Assembly: GCA_900540395.1 (NCBI GenBank)
Contig: UQFQ01000007.1
Span: 14,337-78,336, forward strand
Direction: 5' to 3'
Length of the DNA: 64,000 bases
Source of the DNA: an uncultured Mollicutes bacterium
GTDB lineage: Bacteria; Bacillota_I; Bacilli_A; RFN20; CAG-826
In this document: one piece after another, positions 62,191-64,000 of the stretch
Numbering within the stretch: the first letter of the stretch is position 1
How the letters are laid out: each line of letters starts with the position of its first letter
Program-made: the position numbers and the translations under genes
Notes under the pieces: model-generated
The model's input: only the letters and a program-made list of their open reading frames with translations
Databases searched by the model: none
What the model was told of the DNA's origin: nothing

Positions 62191-63246
62191 TCACCATGTT
62201 TTTATTAAATCATACAAATAAGAATTTTTATAAATTATTTCTTTGCCAACTTTTTCCTCAATTAAAATTCCAATTTTAGATAATGAATGTAAATACTTTG
62301 ATGCCGTATTTCTACTAATATTAAGGTTATTTCTTAAATACTCATTTTTTGTATAAAAATTATAAAACAAATAATCAATTAATTCTTGTGAATAAATTTT
62401 TGGTAGTTTTTCTATAACAATATTTTTTGCATTGTCTATACAGTTAAGCATCTTATTAATAAAATTAATTGTGTATTGACTCATTTCATTTACTGCTTTT
62501 AGCATGTAAATAATATATTTTTTATAATTGCTTAAGTCTTTTTGCATCATATTTAAATGATCATAATATTCTTTTTTATGCGCATTAATATATTTACTTA
62601 GAAATAAGATTGGTATGTTTATTTTATGTTCCAAAACTAAATACAAAATGTTTAATATTCTACCTACTCTTCCATTACCATCATGAAATGAATGGATTGA
62701 TTCAAATTGAAAATGAATCAATCCCATTTTAATTAAAGGATCAGCATTTTCTAATTCAGGATAATTAATATATTTTTCTAAATTAGAAAGATACTCCCTT
62801 ATTTTTGATTCATTTTGTGGTGGAGTATGTAATATCTCATTAGTTTTTGTATTTAATATAACTGTGCCAGGAATTTTTCTAATGTCTCCAACACTAGGTT
62901 CGATTATTCTATGTATTTCAACTAACATATTTGTTGAGATGAATCCATTATCATTTAATAGCTTAAATCCATGTAAAATAGCTTGCCTATAATTAACTAC
63001 TTCGTTTGATGGCGCATCTTTTGTTTTTAAAGTTATTTCTTTAAAAATACGATCGTAAGTCGTAACTATATTTTCAATCTCACTAGATTCTTTAGCTTCA
63101 CCTAAAATAACAGCATTTAAAATAATATTTGGGTTTGGCAAAGCTTTTACTAATCCATTAAGCTCACCAATTTTATTATTAGCATTAGATAAAGCTTTTA
63201 AGATATCGATATCATCTAGATTTAGATCAAATGGTAATTTGTGCAT
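62191..63246 (-). CDS. Fic-domain protein with N-terminal inhibitory helix and C-terminal winged helix
   Basis: 351 residues. The Fic core motif HSFHDGNGRVGR (185-196) keeps the catalytic His and the phosphate-binding residues. The inhibitory motif S-x-x-x-E-N is at residues 54-59 (SSEIEN), so this is a class II, self-inhibited Fic. The last 65 residues (ELIDYLFYNFYTKNEYLRN ... SRNTASKYLHSLSKIGILIEE) look like a winged helix-turn-helix. Fic enzymes usually transfer AMP to target proteins. It ends in TGA, and its start lacks a Shine-Dalgarno and overlaps a 29-bp repeat. Confidence 0.9.
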   Translation of the reverse strand: MHKLPFDLNLDDIDILKALSNANNKIGELNGLVKALPNPNIILNAVILGEAKESSEIENIVTTYDRIFKEITLKTKDAPSNEVVNYRQAILHGFKLLNDNGFISTNMLVEIHRIIEPSVGDIRKIPGTVILNTKTNEILHTPPQNESKIREYLSNLEKYINYPELENADPLIKMGLIHFQFESIHSFHDGNGRVGRILNILYLVLEHKINIPILFLSKYINAHKKEYYDHLNMMQKDLSNYKKYIIYMLKAVNEMSQYTINFINKMLNCIDNAKNIVIEKLPKIYSQELIDYLFYNFYTKNEYLRNNLNISRNTASKYLHSLSKIGILIEEKVGKEIIYKNSYLYDLIKTW

Positions 63247-63306
63247 ATTATAATCTCGTGCTTAAATTTTAACATTTTTTGTGCACATTATCAATTCGTG
63301 CTTAAA
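63238..63306 (-). promoter_or_regulatory. fic promoter bracketed by two 29-bp direct repeats
   Basis: Repeat A (63238-63266) and repeat B (63278-63306) match at 25 of 29 positions with a 40-bp period. On the minus strand TTGATA (63289-63294, inside B) and TAAAAT (63266-63271) are 17 bp apart, a near-consensus promoter. Repeat A covers the expected start point and the ATG (63244-63246). A second TATAAT (63247-63252) abuts the ATG. This suits an operator occupied by a dimer or two copies of a repressor. Confidence 0.7.
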
Positions 63307-63433
63307 ACTTCACTGGTAGAGGTTATGATGTTTAGTCAGTTATACTCAATTTATGTTAATAATGTGCTAATTTTCGCTAATTTTGGCAATCGAGTAGAGA
63401 GTGAAAAGTAATCCTTTTCCGCTCCCTCTCACA

Positions 63434-63465
63434 CCACCGTACGTACGGTCTTCCGTATACGGCGG
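63434..63465 (-). ncRNA. Group II intron domain V
   Basis: On the minus strand CCGCCGTA pairs with TACGGTGG, an ACG bulge sits on the 3' side, and ACGG/CCGT closes a tetraloop. This matches the conserved 34-nt domain V of bacterial group II introns. Confidence 0.85.
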
Positions 63466-63479
63466 TTTAAATAAACATT

Positions 63480-64000
63480 CTATGCTACCGACTTAAGGTA
63501 GATTTCTAGAGGGTCTAAAAGCCCTCTTTTCTTTAGTCGTGAATTTGTTATTGCTTTTGTTATGCTCCAACAATGAGATAAATGCTGATAGCCTTTTCTT
63601 GAGTTTGAGACACATTTTGCTTCGTTTTCACTTAGACCTAATCTAATTAGTGCTACTTTTCGAGTGTAAGGGAGTTTCCGTTGCTTCCAAATTACAACTC
63701 TTATTGCATTTCTTAGCCAGCAGCCTAATTCATACATCTTTTTCTTCATTGAGGATTGCTTATAATAATTAATCCGTCCACGAAGAACCTCATTAATCTT
63801 CTTAATGCGGTCTGTAAGGCTAATGCTCCAGGAGCGTTTAACTATCTTCTTTAGTTTCAAGAAGAGTTTAACAAAACTATCTTTATGTGGAGCGGTTTTC
63901 CATCCCTCTTCTTTAGACTGCCAAAAAGTAAATCCTAAGTATTTAAGATTGTTTGGCCTTGTAATATGCGTCTTTTCAGCATTAACTTTTAGTTTAAGTT
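63480..64000 (-). CDS. ltrA: Group II intron reverse transcriptase/maturase, C-terminal part
   Basis: The frame is open from the right edge to TAG at 63480-63482, 173 codons. The upstream part reads VNAEKTHITRPN and LKYLGFTFW, the end of the reverse transcriptase palm/thumb region. It is followed by the maturase (GIIM) domain GRINYYKQS, ELGCWLRNAIRVVIWKQRK and a C-terminal GLSENEAKCVSNSRKGYQHL. No frameshift is seen, so this part appears intact. It promotes intron splicing and retrohoming. Confidence 0.9.
   Translation of the reverse strand, partial: LKLKVNAEKTHITRPNNLKYLGFTFWQSKEEGWKTAPHKDSFVKLFLKLKKIVKRSWSISLTDRIKKINEVLRGRINYYKQSSMKKKMYELGCWLRNAIRVVIWKQRKLPYTRKVALIRLGLSENEAKCVSNSRKGYQHLSHCWSITKAITNSRLKKRGLLDPLEIYLKSVA

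Larger units (their letters stand above)
63389..64000 (-). mobile_element. Group II intron, 3' part, cut by window edge
   Basis: The maturase gene runs into the window from the right and is followed by the catalytic 3' RNA domains. Domain V is at 63434-63465, followed by a domain VI-like helix ending in CTACTCGAT near 63389. The 5' end lies outside the window. It is inserted about 140 bp upstream of fic. Confidence 0.85.

Noticed and set aside
1..64000. Possible reading of UGA as tryptophan
   Set aside because: All large genes are complete with the standard code, Trp is encoded by TGG, and TGA ends the genes at 2461 and 62191 in sensible places.
1..64000. CRISPR array or rRNA genes
   Set aside because: No regularly spaced repeat-spacer series and no rRNA-like stretches were seen. 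The only tandem repeat (61208-61276) has no spacers.

Overview
The window is AT-rich chromosomal DNA of a low-GC Bacillota. The gene set and synteny (ackA-nrnA-dnaE-polA-mutM/coaE, dnaB-dnaI, pfkA-pyk, T-box-thrS) are of the Bacilli type. Two features lean towards a Mollicutes-like or Erysipelotrichia/RF39-like gut lineage: the MsmK-type ABC ATPases carry long insertions, and PolA has lost its 3'-5' exonuclease motifs. UGA is read as stop (it ends the small ORF at 2461 and the Fic gene at 62191), so the standard code applies. This placement is inferred from gene content only.

Layout. 1-8006 (minus) is a carbohydrate ABC importer with one lipoprotein binding protein, two permeases and two ATP-binding proteins, followed by a truncated RDD membrane protein. 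8121-10189 encodes KtrA/KtrB potassium uptake. 10253-15096 is a tightly overlapping operon: GNAT, esterase, M6-like secreted metalloprotease and two RDD membrane proteins. After tRNA-Lys come a MacB/FtsX-type ABC protein (minus), two transporters and an SDR oxidoreductase (plus). 22177-27033 (mostly minus) carries tRNA-Gly, a MIF-like tautomerase, a DUF1461 protein, a thioredoxin-reductase-like flavoprotein, a CarD-like regulator, tRNA-Asp/tRNA-Phe (plus), and DUF3137 with LemA. 27256-31615 is glgB-glgP glycogen metabolism.

31975-53793 is the core of the window: acetate kinase, NrnA, DnaE, Pol I, a MutM-CoaE fusion, the primosome proteins DnaB/DnaI (inverted), phosphofructokinase, pyruvate kinase, a T-box riboswitch with thrS, YbaK, CvpA, phosphoglycerate mutase and a heterodimeric ABC exporter. 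Upp, a PF06541 membrane protein and a KAP-like P-loop NTPase follow.

From about 55.5 kb to the end the content becomes accessory: the KAP-like NTPase, tRNA-Ala, a 1009-residue SF1 helicase fused to a DUF2726 nuclease, a PH-domain membrane protein, a two-gene unit of a GIY-YIG nuclease and a Fic protein, and the 3' end of a group II intron. The fic promoter is bracketed by two 29-bp direct repeats exactly 40 bp apart, suggesting an autoregulated module.

Two sequence-level patterns run across the window. Several first genes of transcription units have a TATAAT-like box 6-7 nt before the ATG and no Shine-Dalgarno, the signature of leaderless mRNAs. A bipartite 36-bp element (16 bp + N12 + 8 bp) occurs twice, each time between convergent 3' ends next to tRNA genes.
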